Positions 32,890-44,420 of a DNA stretch of 64,000 nucleotides are shown piece by piece (the first letter of the stretch is position 1; every line of letters begins with the position of its first letter). Origin of the DNA: Sphaerosporella brunnea. Lineage: Eukaryota > Ascomycota > Pezizomycetes > Pezizales > Pyronemataceae. The notes beneath the pieces are model-generated. The model was not told where the DNA came from. It worked only from the letters and a program-made list of their open reading frames with translations, and searched no databases. A program made the translations under genes and the position numbers. The stretch is taken from the NCBI GenBank assembly GCA_008704415.1, contig VXIS01000065.1, positions 62,001-126,000 on the forward strand, written 5' to 3'.

Positions 32890-35440
32890 ATGTCTCAACC
32901 AAACACTCAGTTGGCCACAGTCCAGTCGGCATGGCGGGATCACTTCTTGGGCAATACGCTTACGGTGTTCCGTGCCGTGCTCGCTACCGCAAACGCATCG
33001 TTCGATCCGGACGAACACTATTCGAAATTTATGCCGATATTACAGTCGTCAGGCATGGGGAAGAGCCGACTGATCGATCAGTACGCGGCGCTGACCGTCG
33101 GCGTGGTCTTCACGTTGCGCAAGGGAGAGCAAACCGGCTACCCACCAGGAGACGTGGAAATCACACGATTTCTACTATCCCAACAGACTGAGCGAGACGT
33201 GCACGCGTCGTTCGCTGCACTGCTAGCTGGTTCTGTTGATGCGGGTGAGTGCAACTGAGAGCCTAACTTTCCATTCATGCCACTGACCAGACTGCAGTGA
33301 AACGTGCGTTGGAAGACTTCCGGGCGATACACTCCACGAATTCATTTGCCGCTTGGTTTCGTGAGCAAATGGCGCCCAGAGACCCGCCTGCAGACACCTC
33401 GATGGAATACACGGCCGAAGGCTTAGCAACCCTACGTTCAGAATACCGGAAGCGATTCTGCAACGACGTTGTCCACTTTGCGCAGAAGGCGTTCGTCCAG
33501 ATCGACGATGCTGAGTGGAGGTTGTTCGATTTCAAGGTTGACACCCTATTTGGAGTTGGAATGAAAGCGTTTCACTGACAGTTGGCTAGAATCCGGAGGA
33601 TCCTGACTACGACAGCATGAAGTGGCACCCGGCGATCCAAAATATCCTGATAGAACCGTTGCGCCAGCTGGTTGTCGACCTCATAGCGATGGCCCCCAAC
33701 CCGGAGACCGCTGCGTTGTTTTTCGCATTCGATGAATTAGCAAACCTCCTAGCTGACGGCCGCGACCAACGCCGGGTGCTCGCCTTGCGTCGGGTGGTGC
33801 GCGTATTGCGTGAACTGCCTGTCTGGACTTTCGGTCTATCCACTCAAGCACCGATCAGCCTTCTTGCACCCTCGTTGAAAGAGGACCCTTCGCGCAGGGT
33901 TGTTCGAGGCGATCTTGCGCCTGTGGAACCATTTTACTCGTTCCCATTGGATGTCAAAGCGAGACTCCTCCTCATGGATGACAAAGCTTCATGTCTGGCC
34001 CTTCCTTTCGACCGCTTCGGGGAGATCGCCCACTTAGTGACCTTCGGACGGCCTTTGTGGCTAGGATACGCCAACGCAGACCGGAACATGGTCCTGAACT
34101 TCGCAATAAACAAACTACTATGCACAAACACCTATGACCCACAAAACAAAGACCATATTCTGGCCGTTCTGGCGCACCGTGTGGGCTTGCAACTTTGCCG
34201 GACAAGCTTCGAAAGCCTTGCCGCGGGGAGAACCGCGGTTGAATCACACCTCAGGGTTATCATTAAGTTGGACTGCAAGACCGGACTTTTTGAAACCACT
34301 TGTCAGTCAGAGCCTATTGTCTCTGCCGCTGTCGCTGAAGAGCTTATGGAAACGGAAACAAACTGGCCCCGAACCATCAAGAGGCTCACCCAGATCTATC
34401 CCGGCCTCATCGATCGAGGACAGAATGGAGAGCTCGTCTGCCGTCTGCTGTGTGTGCTTGCACGCGATAACCTGCTTGCTTCAAGGAAGCTCGCCGTATC
34501 CTTGAGAAACCGGCCGCATTACGCCCAGTCTTTCACGGTGCTAGAATTTCTAGGAAGTCTTTTGAGTGAATGCGATGCCATCAGCGGCGAGACTAACTGG
34601 GAGGGTGAGCATGCGATGACTGTGGCGAAGGCTTTTTCCAGTGGGAGTATGAATTTCTCGCACTGGGTGAACACAGACCGCTTGCTGGATCGCGAATCGT
34701 ATGCGCAGCTGTTACATGGATTACTTCGACAACAGGCGGCTTTGCAGTTACACTCCCAGCAGAAAACCTGGGACTTACTCATCCCCGTATACCTCGGGGA
34801 TGATAAAGCGGAATTCAACCAGGCCAAAGTCACGTGTATGCTTATCCAAGTGAAGAACTCCGACCGGTCAAACACCCTTACCATCAACCTCGAGGAGTAC
34901 AAGCGCTATATCGACCTCGCAAATCCGGTGTTGTCCATCATGGTCGACCTCGGAGTCAAAAAGTTGAGGAGGGTCAAGCGGGTTGCTTCCCCAGTCCCGA
35001 ATGTGATCGGATTCATAATCTCTGGCTTCGGCGCGGATATCTACAAGTGCGTACCAGTGGGAAGCAACCCCAATACGATGGAACGCGACCTTGCCGCTTT
35101 ACTGCAGCACCAGGACCTGCAATTATCTGGGAGCGCGATTCAAGACCTGATTTCAAACTACAATCACCGCTTTAACGAGCATGACTTCGATGGCAGGTTC
35201 CCAGCCATGTTGGCTGTCGAGCAGGCGGCATCTCCACCTACATCGTCCCCGGAAAAGCCGAAGCCCAAAGCTACACGGACCGCGCGACCCCGCAAGGAAA
35301 AACCAACCGACACGAAAGAGGTCCCTCACACCCCCTCCAAGAAGAACAAGCGGACCGCCGCCGTCACCGGCATCGTCCTCAGCGCCCCCCAAAAACGCAA
35401 GAAGAGGAAGACCGCCGGCAAATCGAAGGTGCCGACTTGA
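32890..35440 (+). CDS. Crinkler-like P-loop NTPase with C-terminal REase-fold domain
   Basis: Proposed CDS join(32890..33244, 33298..33536, 33590..35440), 814 aa. Intron 1 (53 nt) is GTGAGT...CTGCAG; intron 2 (53 nt) has an unusual GTTGAC donor, a CACTGAC branch site and a GGCTAG acceptor. Both keep the frame. Visible motifs: Walker A QSSGMGKSRL at residues 52-61; Walker B-like ALFFAFDELANLL with Asp246-Glu247; a C-terminal module WDLLIPVYLGDD (592-603) with LIQVKN (616-621), matching the D...QxK core of restriction-endonuclease-fold nucleases; and a basic nuclear-localisation-type tail (KRKKRK). This NTPase plus REase order is that of the C-terminal effector region of crinkler-type proteins, common as unnamed proteins in agaricomycetes. 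I see no LFLAK-type secretion leader, so host-cell delivery cannot be assumed; an intracellular conflict role is equally possible. A start at 32779 would add 37 residues. Confidence 0.75.
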
Positions 35441-36499
35441 GGCTGTTATCCATGTTCTCAGGCTCCCTGAATTGTTTCCGCGTCGGAGCACGTGCAGATG
35501 CGAATGTTGATGGCTTTCCTTTCCTTGTTTCGTTTGTTTGGTTGTCGTATGGTTCCCCGCCGTGTACATGTGAGCCCCTGGTGGGCGTGTCCAGCAGTTG
35601 CTGCTCTGTGTTTTTTTTCTCCTTGTTTTTTTTTTTTCTCTGGGGACCTTGCGGGTAGAAATTTCCGCATTTTCGGCAGGGGCGACAGTCGGTCGTGGAT
35701 CTGCCGATTCTTACGATGAAGGATGGAGTGGAGCTGTCTGTGACTGGGTATCGGATATGGATGCGGTGTCTGGAATGTGTGTGGATTTCGGGTGATGTAG
35801 CTGCTGTTTCGGAACCTGCGGTGCTGCGGCAAGATGGAAACCCAAAAGTATCTTTGATCCCGCATGCACAAACTCCCGTGGCTATCAGAAGCCACATCAT
35901 CACCGTAGATATTTCCTCAAAGCTTCAAAGTGTACCTTATTCGCAAAACGTCCGCGGTTTCAACCTGCGAAACCACCCCGTCGGCTTTGCATCGCTCGCC
36001 TCGGTGCTAGCGACACCATTGCTGGTCACCGTTCACCACGTCCAGCGTTGCGCTCAAACAAACCATATACCGGAGAACCCATCCCGTCAACAACATCCGC
36101 TCCGTGTCGGAAACGACCCGCAACGATAGGAACCATGCGATCAGCCGTGGTTCAAGCAAAGACGGCCGACCCACCCCAGCCTGCAGGTTCGCCGTGTATC
36201 CCGAAATTGGCTCAGAGTGATATTCAGTGAAGCAACAGTCGTGTCCATTCTGCGCCCAACGTCCACTCAGGCGCCGAGAAGCTGGCAAGCTACAGTTTTC
36301 GCCTGCTCACTCGGTTTTTCGCACGGCGTGACACGGCTTTGTGGGCCTTTTTCAGTCGCAGCACGGCAGAACCGACCGGCCCGACAGAATCGGCTGCAAT
36401 TAGCCACCGACTGCGTGGATTTGGAACCTGTTACCGTCGTGCTGCTGGTGTCCAAGGCCAAATATCCATCGGCCTATCATCTTGCTGGAGTAGAACGTC
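35441..36499. other. Intergenic, T-rich run, no supported gene
   Basis: T-rich runs at 35609-35640 may belong to the 3' end of the preceding gene. A plus-strand ORF of about 137 codons (first ATG 35716, end 36129) has no recognised motif. Confidence 0.3.
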
Positions 36500-37198
36500 A
36501 GTGGGATACAGGTGTAACCCTGCGTTCGCCATACCGCAAGCGATGCTGCAGCGACGTTGTACGCTTTGCGTACATGCCGTTCGGCCTCATTGACGACGCT
36601 GCGTGGAAGTTGCTCGATTTCATGGTTGCCACCCGAGTTGCCGTTGCAATCAATGCGTTTCACTGACTGTTGACTAGAATCCGGAATCTAGCGGCCACGA
36701 CAGCAGGAGGTGGCACCCGGCGATCCAAAATATCCTGATAGAACCGTTGCGCAGGCTGGTTGTCGATCTCAAAGCGATAGCCGCTGTGTTGTTTTTCGCG
36801 TTCGATGAGTTCGCAAACCTCCTAGCTGAGGGCGGCGACCTCCGCCGGGTGGTACGCACTGCCTGTCTGGACTTTCGGTTTATGCACTCAAGCACCGATC
36901 AGCCTTCTTGCACCCTCCTTGAAAGAGGATTGTTCGAGGCGATCTGGAACCACTTTGCTCCTCCTCATGGGTACCAAAGCTTCATGCCTGGCCCATCCTT
37001 TTTCGACCGCTTCGGCGAGATCGCCCACATGGTGACCGTTGTGGCTAGGATACGCCAACGCAGACCAGCACGTGGCAAGAAACAATCTACTATGCACACA
37101 CAGCTATGAGCCCAGAAAAACAAAGCCCATATTTTCGCCCGTTCTGGCGCAACCGTGTGCGCTTGCAAATTTTGCCGCACAAGCTCGCCGTCGACGGT
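36500..37198 (+). pseudogene. Broken paralogue of the crinkler-like gene
   Basis: Sequence parallel to 33420-34220 of the intact gene: exon-2-like YRKRCCSDVVRFA, the same intron 2 with a GTTGCC donor and TTGACTAG acceptor, then WHPAIQNILIEPLR and the Walker B-like VLFFAFDEFANLL. Small deletions, frameshifts and a missing AMAPNPETAA-equivalent show decay. Similarity ends at the equivalent of about 34206, right at the LTR at 37199. The Walker A exon was not found upstream and the REase half is absent. Direct orientation next to the intact copy indicates tandem duplication followed by decay. Confidence 0.85.
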
Positions 37199-37403
37199 GT
37201 TGGAAACTGGCTTTCTAGGCATGGTTAAGGCATGGGACAAGGACGAGTGAGAATGGGTGATTGGTGGAGTGATATGCTATGATGTAGGACCGGTAACGGG
37301 TGGAAGGGTATATATTCGTACTTAGGTTAAGTGAATTGATAAACCTTTCTATCATCTACTACCTTACCTACGCTTGACCTCCACACCTAGACTACTTTTA
37401 ACA
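37199..37403 (-). repeat. Solo LTR, about 205 bp
   Basis: On the minus strand it starts TGTTAAAAGTAG and ends TTTCCAACA, with TATATA and a CTCACTCGTCCTTGTCC block; its end matches the LTR-like segment at 2990-3156. Flanks GACGG and GACTG (4 of 5 identical) may be a decayed 5-bp target duplication. It truncates the crinkler-like pseudogene. Confidence 0.6.
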
Positions 37404-38176
37404 GACTGATCACGACACACCGAAGGGGCAACGCGTTTGACGGATGATCCGTCTTTGGTATGACTCACAGCGCTATCATTCCGCAGCGGAACCGTGGAGG
37501 AGGTACTGCGGTGCTGTACACACACTCTGCGAGATTTGTAGACAGCTGTGGAATTTATCCGTGCTAGCGGTGAAGTCAGACGCTCTTGCGCTACCTCCTC
37601 TCTTTACTTGACTACTTCGTTTTTGCGCGCTGCACACACGTTGCTTCTGGCTTCTGGCACCGCTTACAGCAGCTCTGGATGTGAGAGAAACTAACACTGC
37701 CCCCTGCACAATCTGCGGAGTTTTCCTCCCGGAAACCGGGAATGCGCGATAACTGTGTGGTAGTTATAGGGCACGTGTTGTCCGACGGACTGCAGAGACT
37801 GCTGAACGTGGAGTTGTGAAGATGGAGGTTGAACGACGGCCCACGCAACGGCGGAGCGTTGCAGCGCTGCAAGGTGTGGCAGCGGATGATCAGTCGCTGT
37901 TTGAGAGATGTCATGGATCATGCTTTGGCCCGTGGATCGAGAGGGGTGAATTGAGACATCAAACTCGCGAATTGGTACGGATTGATGACTTTGACGATAT
38001 ATATCTATGTACTGAGCCATCTTCACCGAACCCCACGGACCGACAGAGAACAAACAAGACAAAGCAAACACAATCGACAACGACAAAGACAGCAAACACA
38101 ACAACGGAAAATCATCATCACTCACGCCGAGCCTTCAGACGTGTCACTGGACCATCCAATCAGTCAGTTCAGTCAC
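37404..38176. other. No supported gene
   Basis: Short ORFs only; A/C-rich low complexity at 38040-38120. About 37460-37490 resembles 25350-25380 (CTATCATTC flanked by GCGGA), possibly a small shared repeat. Confidence 0.3.
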
Positions 38177-38881
38177 CTACATCACATCCGTTCCAGTGGG
38201 GTTCTTACCGATGAGGAAGCCTTTGCACCTGGCTGGGTACAGCTCCTCCCAGGTGAGGTTGATCTTGTCCCAGTCCTCCGCATCAGCAGTCTGCATCGAG
38301 AAAGTTGGTATCACTGGGCGGTTCTCCTTCGTCCTGATTTCGAAGGTCAGGAGTTGCCAATCCATTCGGGTGACATCTCTCAACGCATCCAGGAGCCTGG
38401 CCGCAGGGTCTGCAGTCAAAAATATGCTGACGTCCACCTCGAGGCGCGTCACCTCAACCTTGATGCGAGAAGCTAGCACATCAATCGTGAGGAGGTTAGC
38501 GGAAGCAAGTTTCGTCTTGCTGAAGGCAGCAAGCTGCTCGTTCACGCCATCGTCGTCGCTACCTTGCTGATTGGCCTGCACTCTCAGGGCGCGGTCTTTG
38601 CCGTCAATCATCGTTACACCCAGTCCCTCCGCTTCGAAGGCAGCGAAGACATTGCAGAAGAACGCTAGGCGCCTGTCCGTGGTTTCATCAGCTGAGTGTG
38701 TCATGACGAGGTGTGGGAGGGGGAGGGGTGCCACTCACGCAGGCTCGCGGTGGGTCTTCCCAAACTCGAGTTTCAGAGCTTCAATATGCTGCGTGAGAAC
38801 CTCGTCGGTCATCTCTGCCGCTGCGCCACCACATATGGTGCTACGCAGATGGTTCGCACCGTGTTTGCCGGAGTGGACCAT
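38177..38881 (-). CDS. Hypothetical protein, 212 aa, two exons
   Basis: Proposed CDS complement(join(38177..38672, 38739..38881)). Start ATG at 38881 (MVHSGKHGANHLRS). The 66-nt intron has a GTGAGT donor and a GGACAG acceptor and splicing is in frame (EPA / RLAFFCNVFAAFEAEG). Exon 2 reads as a compact mixed protein (TIDVLASRIKVEVTRLEVDV; DWDKINLTWEELYP) without signal peptide, membrane segment or low complexity. I do not recognise it. The smooth composition and intron make it a credible gene. It is about 1.5 kb from the LTR that truncates the crinkler-like pseudogene. G-rich minisatellite DNA lies immediately upstream and could overlap its promoter. Confidence 0.6.
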
Positions 38882-38929
38882 GTTGTGAGGTTGAAGAGGC
38901 TGAGCGTATGTCGGAGAAAAGTGGAAGCG

Positions 38930-39132
38930 AGGGGGGGGGGGATGTGTTGGTCTGAAGGAAGGAACCTCGAGGTGATTGCACCAGGGGTGCGAAAAGGTTA
39001 GGTCTGGGGGGGGCAGGGTTGGTCTAATGGAACCCGGAGATGACTGCACCAGGGGGGCGAAAGCGTTGGTGTGTGGCGGGGGGGGGGGGGGTGTTGGTCT
39101 GATGGAGCCTCGAGATGATTGCACCAGGGGAT
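38930..39132. repeat. G-rich minisatellite, about 60-bp unit, 3 copies
   Basis: Three imperfect copies of a unit containing poly-G, TTGGTCTRATGGARCC, GAGATGAYTGCACCAGGGG and GCGAAA. G runs reach 12. Confidence 0.85.
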
Positions 39133-39835
39133 GTAATGGGGAGAAAGGGTTGGGCAGTCGCAGCTTAGTTTGTGCGAGCAGGGCTAGAGTTGCCGTCTTT
39201 GCGAGTGAGACATGAATCTCACGCCCGTGGGGGTTCTGTCGTTCGATCAAATCTAGACCTACAGGCACCCGCCAGGCATCTGTAGTTTTTGGCTTGCACA
39301 TACATCAAGGAAAGACACATGACCGTGAGATACGCCTTCAACACCTCCAGCTACCCCTCCTGTTACACGGAGCATGACTAAGCTTGTTGATGCATAAAAC
39401 ACCAGAGAGCTAGCTAGCTAGAACTATATACTTTCTTCTCTCTCTTTCACTTTGGCTGCTTACGCCGTTGCATAACCTCGCCTCCGCCCTTCCGGAGCGT
39501 CGAGAGGTTAACACCTCCATCTCCGCCGCCCGCTGTTCCAAGTCGCTCAACGTGACGAATTTCAGAACTTGCCCAATATATGGTTTCGTGCGCTTTAAAC
39601 CAGGACCTTGACTGGTTTGGCATTGTCCGGAGTACACTGAGTTGAAGTCACGTGTGGCTACCACCGAGAAAAAAATATAACGGCTATTATGCAGGATACC
39701 CCCCGCATGGGGCGTATTTTGTGGTTTGACCCTACAAATTTCGTATTATGCAGCATACCCCCGAAGAAGAAACTAACTACTGAGCAAGCAGAACGGCAGA
39801 AGACACTGCTACTTAAGATGAGTGCGGGAAGGCCT

Positions 39836-40020
39836 GATCCTCCGGTAGGAGCTTGAGCCAGACAGGCGGCGGAGCGTGAGCGCGACCACCGGCGAAAGCA
39901 AGACCAGCGGCGAAGCCTGAGTAAGGCCGGCGGCGGACCTTGAGCAAGACCGCCGGCGAAAGCAAGACCAACGGCGAAGCCTGAGTAAGGCTAGCGGAGA
40001 AGCCTGCGCAACACCGCCCC
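39836..40020. repeat. Degenerate tandem repeat, GC-rich
   Basis: Repeated blocks GGCGAAAGCAAGACCARCGG and CGAAGCCTGAGTAAGGC recur with a period of about 70 bp, preceded by diverged GGCGGAGCGTGAGC units. Confidence 0.75.
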
Positions 40021-40401
40021 CGACCAGAAATGGAAACAACCGACAGCGCACCTTATGGCTTGACCGAGCGTATGACATATGCTTGCTTTAGGGATGGACA
40101 AGTCTCGATCCGCTACGGTAGCGTACGGTAGCCTACAAATAGGCGATTGTTTAATACGTAACATATACTTCTGGGCAAGTCGCGGACCGACGTCATGATA
40201 GGAATTCTACAGCGCAGGCCCGAGGCCATCATCAAACACGCCAGCGGGATGGCGGGAAAGCACGGGTGCGGGCGCGCGGAGCGCATGCTGCTGGGCCGCA
40301 CAAGAAACCGGTATACCGCTCGGCGGGGTCGCGCAAAAGGAAGGATGAGCACAAAAGGACGGTCAACTTAAACTACTATACATACATACCGCGGCATGAT
40401 A

Positions 40402-41140
40402 TGGTGCCGGAAGCCTTAAACAGTGACCAAGCAGGGGGGTTTTGAAACACCGGTTACCCGGTTGTGATCGAGCGAGTGATATTCTATGATGCCTGGTGCG
40501 CGCTACAATCAACGGCCGGAGCTGTCACGGCGCGAAATTGGATTAGGATGTTACGGGTCTTTGTTGCGGCTCCGCCAAGGCTATGGTCAGCTACCACGTG
40601 GCGCGGGGCGCCGCGGTCACGTGGGCAATATAGAGGGGCCTTCGCTTCCGCTTTGTTGTTTGGTTTCCTTTCCTCGCCGGATCTGGTGCACCGTACCTCT
40701 CGTGCCGTCCGAACCTCGTCCTGCTCCCTTGTTCCTGAACCTGTCCGTTACCCCTCTGTACGCGAGTACCTTGGGCCCCTTCAGTCTGTTCCGACCCTCT
40801 CCGTTACACTTTGGAATGTTGTCTCGCTGGTTGCTTCAGGTTCTTTAGCGGCCGTTGCCTCAGGAGCAGCTTGCGCAGCTTCAGCAGCAGCAGCGTGCGC
40901 CTCAGCGTGCTTTCTTATTCTCCATATATAATAATACGGGATGGGGTTGTGTGTGGGGTCTTGCCATTTCTAGAACGCAACTTCAGGTTTTTTAGCGAGG
41001 AGTAGTGTTGCTAGTGTATTGACGCGTGCCTATAAGGCGAGGCGGGTGCGCATCGACAATCACTCGCTCGATTTCTGCCGGGTAGCCGGTGTTTCAAAAC
41101 CCCCCCCCTGCTTGGTCACTGTTTAAGGCTTCCGGCACCA
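40402..41140. mobile_element. TA-flanked inverted-repeat element, 739 bp
   Basis: Terminal inverted repeats of about 80 bp (outer end TGGTGCCGGAAGCCTTAAAC; inner end near CGAGCGAGTGAT), differing mainly by the length of a G run (6 versus 9) and a few bases. TA flanks both ends. The interior has a 155-codon ORF without transposase motifs. Probably a Tc1/mariner-type non-autonomous element. Confidence 0.85.
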
Positions 41141-42481
41141 TATTAAGGCGCCGGGTAACCCCAGGTTGCGAAGGTCCTGGTTTAAAACGACGTCAATCGA
41201 CCTGTGGCGTGACATGTCTGTCACGGATTCGTAGCAAGCCTTAATGGAACTAGGCATGCGCTACCACTCCATCTAGAACGCGTGCTATCGAATCTCAATC
41301 CAGGCACACACTGGCCCAATGGCCTGGACGGCGACTAATTGAGTGTACGCAGACGCGCACGCTGGTTATGCGAAGCTTATCGGACGACCCACCCTATCTA
41401 CAATACGTCAACAGACTGTATATGTGCGAGGGGGTTGCGGGCGGTGAGATTTTGCCGTTTGCAGGACAACCCCACCGACCGAGCTTCGACAGCGTGAGCC
41501 GTAAGAACTGGCGCCTGCACCAAGAGTAGGAGAGGATTACCCCGATACAGTACACACTACCACTCGCAGTGAGGAAGTAACATCATCGTTTCCAGGATTC
41601 ACGTCCTCAATCCAATACCAAGGTGCACGCGCTCGATTGACCAGGCTAACGTTGGAAAATTGAACTGTATATACTCTCGCCATAGGCAAAGGCGGTGAGA
41701 CCAGATTCAATCCTGTGCAGGAACAGGTTGTATTTGCGGCGAACACTGTCTGTGCCTCACACAGGCCATGGAATTCCTCAAGAATTCCGTCCTGTGATTC
41801 TTTTTCCTTATCAAGAGAACTCTTGAGTTCCCTAAAGACTTCACCTGACATTATTTGATCTTAATGATTGCATCCACCACTGCAGCGAACTGGTCGCTTA
41901 TGGACACCTGAATGCCACCCGGACTGGTCAGTGGGATTTCATTTGGTAGCGCAAGCAGCACGCGCGGCGGGCGGTTATTCAGGTTACTTGCCCCCTTTTC
42001 TCAAACCACACTTAACCCTGTGCCGAGGTTGAACTGCTTGCAACCCGGTTAGATCGCAGGTGTGGGTAAAGGTGGAGCCAGTCGATAAACAAGCCGGCGA
42101 CGTTGATCGAGGGAGTGACAATTCGGCACCACCCTTGCCGCGTTGTTGGGTAGGATGCTGTGGCATACCACCCATGTTTGTATGCCAGCCTTCCCAGGAC
42201 TAGGTAAGCTTTGCTTCCTTCCGAAGGTCGAAAGATTGACAAATGCCTTGGAGAGCCTGCATCGTTGTCTGTAGCGGTGCGTGTTAGCACCTAAGACTGC
42301 CACGGGGAGTGTCATGATGATTATGATGACGATGATGACGATGACGATGATAGGATCACGACGGAAGCTTTCGGGTACCGGCATTTATTCGTTTAGCGGT
42401 GCGGTGGCGTGCCGGGTAGCTTAAGAAAAGAAGTCGAAGATGGTAGCTGGTCAGGACTAAGCCCCGACGGCAGGTAGGTTC
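41141..42481. other. No strong gene
   Basis: A minus-strand ATG-initiated ORF of 104 aa (41851-41537; acidic, helical start MSGEVFRELKSSLDKEKES, two clustered cysteines) could be a small gene but has no recognised motif. A GAT/GAC-rich short simple repeat lies at 42315-42350. Confidence 0.3.
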
Positions 42482-42693
42482 TCAATGACGAACTGTCACT
42501 CGAGCATGTACTGTGGTGGGTGACCACAAAAAAAATAACAAAAAACCTGCTGCTCAACCCATTTTGGGGGAGCTGAGAGGAAACTGCCGGGGATCGAACT
42601 GAGCACCTCAGGATTACACTGAGGGCTTCGATACGCTTGCGCCATCGGCTGTTTTTTGGCATTAGGCTCTCTTCGCTGGAGATCATAAACTGC
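42482..42693 (-). repeat. tRNA-headed repeat (SINE family 1), copy 1
   Basis: Read on the minus strand the head contains an A-box-like TGGCGCAAGCG (complement at 42634-42644) and a B-box-like GTTCGATCCCC (near 42589-42599), about 45 nt apart, then TTTCCTCTCAGCT, an A/T-rich TTTTTTGT segment and GTGGTCACCCAC. Five further copies lie in the next 11 kb, all in the same orientation. Confidence 0.8.
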
Positions 42694-43781
42694 TCTCCCG
42701 CGAGCTTAGCCTATTCGCAATCATCTTGCACCATTTGTCACCCAGGTCACCAGGACTCGGTATGCACAATCTTAACCACCGACACCATGGCCGCTGCGGA
42801 GACTCTGCATCTCCAAAGCAGTGGCAGCAACACCCCCTGCGAACTCAGGTTCTATTTATTCCTCACATCCACCCATCTGTCGGCAAAAGGCTTCAAGTTC
42901 GCGCCTTCATAGCACTTATGCCATTGAACGCCAATCTACACAAGGACCGCGGCAGGGGCGTCAATAGTCCGTCCGCCCCACGGGGCAAACGAGGCCCCAC
43001 AAAGCAGACCAGGATGGGGCATGCTACTCGGAAGACGGTCCGATTCGGGCCGAATCCCAGAAAGACTAGGTACCTGAGGGGGGACTATGGGTGCCGGATA
43101 GGCCGCGGTGTTTCATGTACCGATTGCCGGGGCCATGTTCCGATCCTTGCTTGTCGGAACAGTCGCAACTGATCGGCATCCCGGTGATCGGCCGAGCTCA
43201 TTTCCGAACCTCGCCGAACAGCACCCAGCCGTGGACCACTAAGCGCATCCCGATTCTTCGGCTTGTTATATGTGTAGATACTTGATAGCGCTGGACCGCG
43301 GGTGCCCAGCGGGCCGCACAGTCATCTGTTATGTTTAGTCCTATTTGGACGCCTGCGGGGTCCCGGTCCTGGCAGAGAAATGCCTGGTCTAGACCGGGCA
43401 GAATTTTCAAGGACCACAATAATCAGTCCGGTATAGTCCTAACGTAAAGACGGACTGGACGCCCTATTGACAACCCTGGATCACGGTCCCATGTGAAGGG
43501 GCACGGCATTCCGTGGCGATCGAAAATTTGAACCGCGTGAGATGTCTATTCGCGAGCTTGAGTTCACGGAGTTAAACGCTGAAACGCGAATGCCAATGTC
43601 CGCAGTCCGCGCCCTAAACAGCACCCTCGTCTACCGCCAGCGCTCAAGCGATGATTGCGAAACGCGCACAGACCGACAACCATAACTGGAAGTGAGGGCG
43701 TCGATTTAGATATCGATTGTACATGAAACCACATAGACAGACCGCGCATGCTTCTGTGTATCCGGAGTGCTGTTCATAGTA

Positions 43782-43993
43782 GGCGAACACTCACTCGTCC
43801 ATTGCTGTGCTGAGGTGGGTGACCACAAAAAAAAAACACAAAAAACCTGCTGCTCAACCCAATTTGGGGGAGCTGAGAGGAAACTGCCGGGGATCGAACT
43901 GAGCACCTCAGGATTACACTGAGGGCTTCGATACGCTTGCGCCATCGGCTGTTTTTTGGCATTAGGCTCTCTTCGCTGGAGATCATAAACTGC
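43782..43993 (-). repeat. tRNA-headed repeat (SINE family 1), copy 2
   Basis: Nearly identical to copy 1, including both pol III box-like elements, and in the same orientation. Confidence 0.8.
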
Positions 43994-44420
43994 GAGGTTA
44001 TCTTATTCGTAATCATCTTGCACCGTTTATCACCCACGTCACCATGACTTTGTAGGTACAAACTTAACCACCGACACCATGGCTGCTGCACAGACTCTCC
44101 ATCTCCAAAGTAGTATCAGCAATACCCCCTGGATCCGCGTGACCTGTCTATCTGCGAGCTCGAGTTTACGGAGTTGAGCGCCGAAACGCAAAAGCCAATG
44201 TTGGCATTCCGCACCCTAAACAGCACCCCCATCTACCGCCAGCGCTCAAGAGATCATTGCCAAACGCGCACAGACTCGCGCTTCTTGCACCAAAATCGTC
44301 ATACCCTTCGCCAATCATAACTGGAAGTCCGGGCGTTGATTTAGATATCGATTGTACATGAAGCCACCTCTTCGACAGACCGCGCATGGTTCTGTGTATC
44401 CGGACTGCTGTTCAGAGTAG

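Larger units (their letters stand above)
42482..44420. repeat. Tandem duplication of a repeat-bearing unit
   Basis: Unit 1 (42482-43775) and unit 2 (43782-44420) share the SINE-like head, a CCGACACCATGGCYGCTGC block, and a terminal 250-bp block (CGCTGAAACGCGA ... GATTTAGATATCGATTGT). Unit 2 lacks about 650 bp of the middle of unit 1 (about 42850-43525). The copies are clearly diverged. Confidence 0.75.

Noticed and set aside
39410..39664. Member of the 27.2-kb transposon family
   Set aside because: About 25 bases resemble its terminus (GTGCGCTTTAAACC) but no second arm or transposase similarity was found.
42589..42645. Functional tRNA genes in the six repeats
   Set aside because: The cloverleaf is incomplete, copies lie within longer repeats, and six near-identical copies in one orientation fit a SINE-like repeat better.
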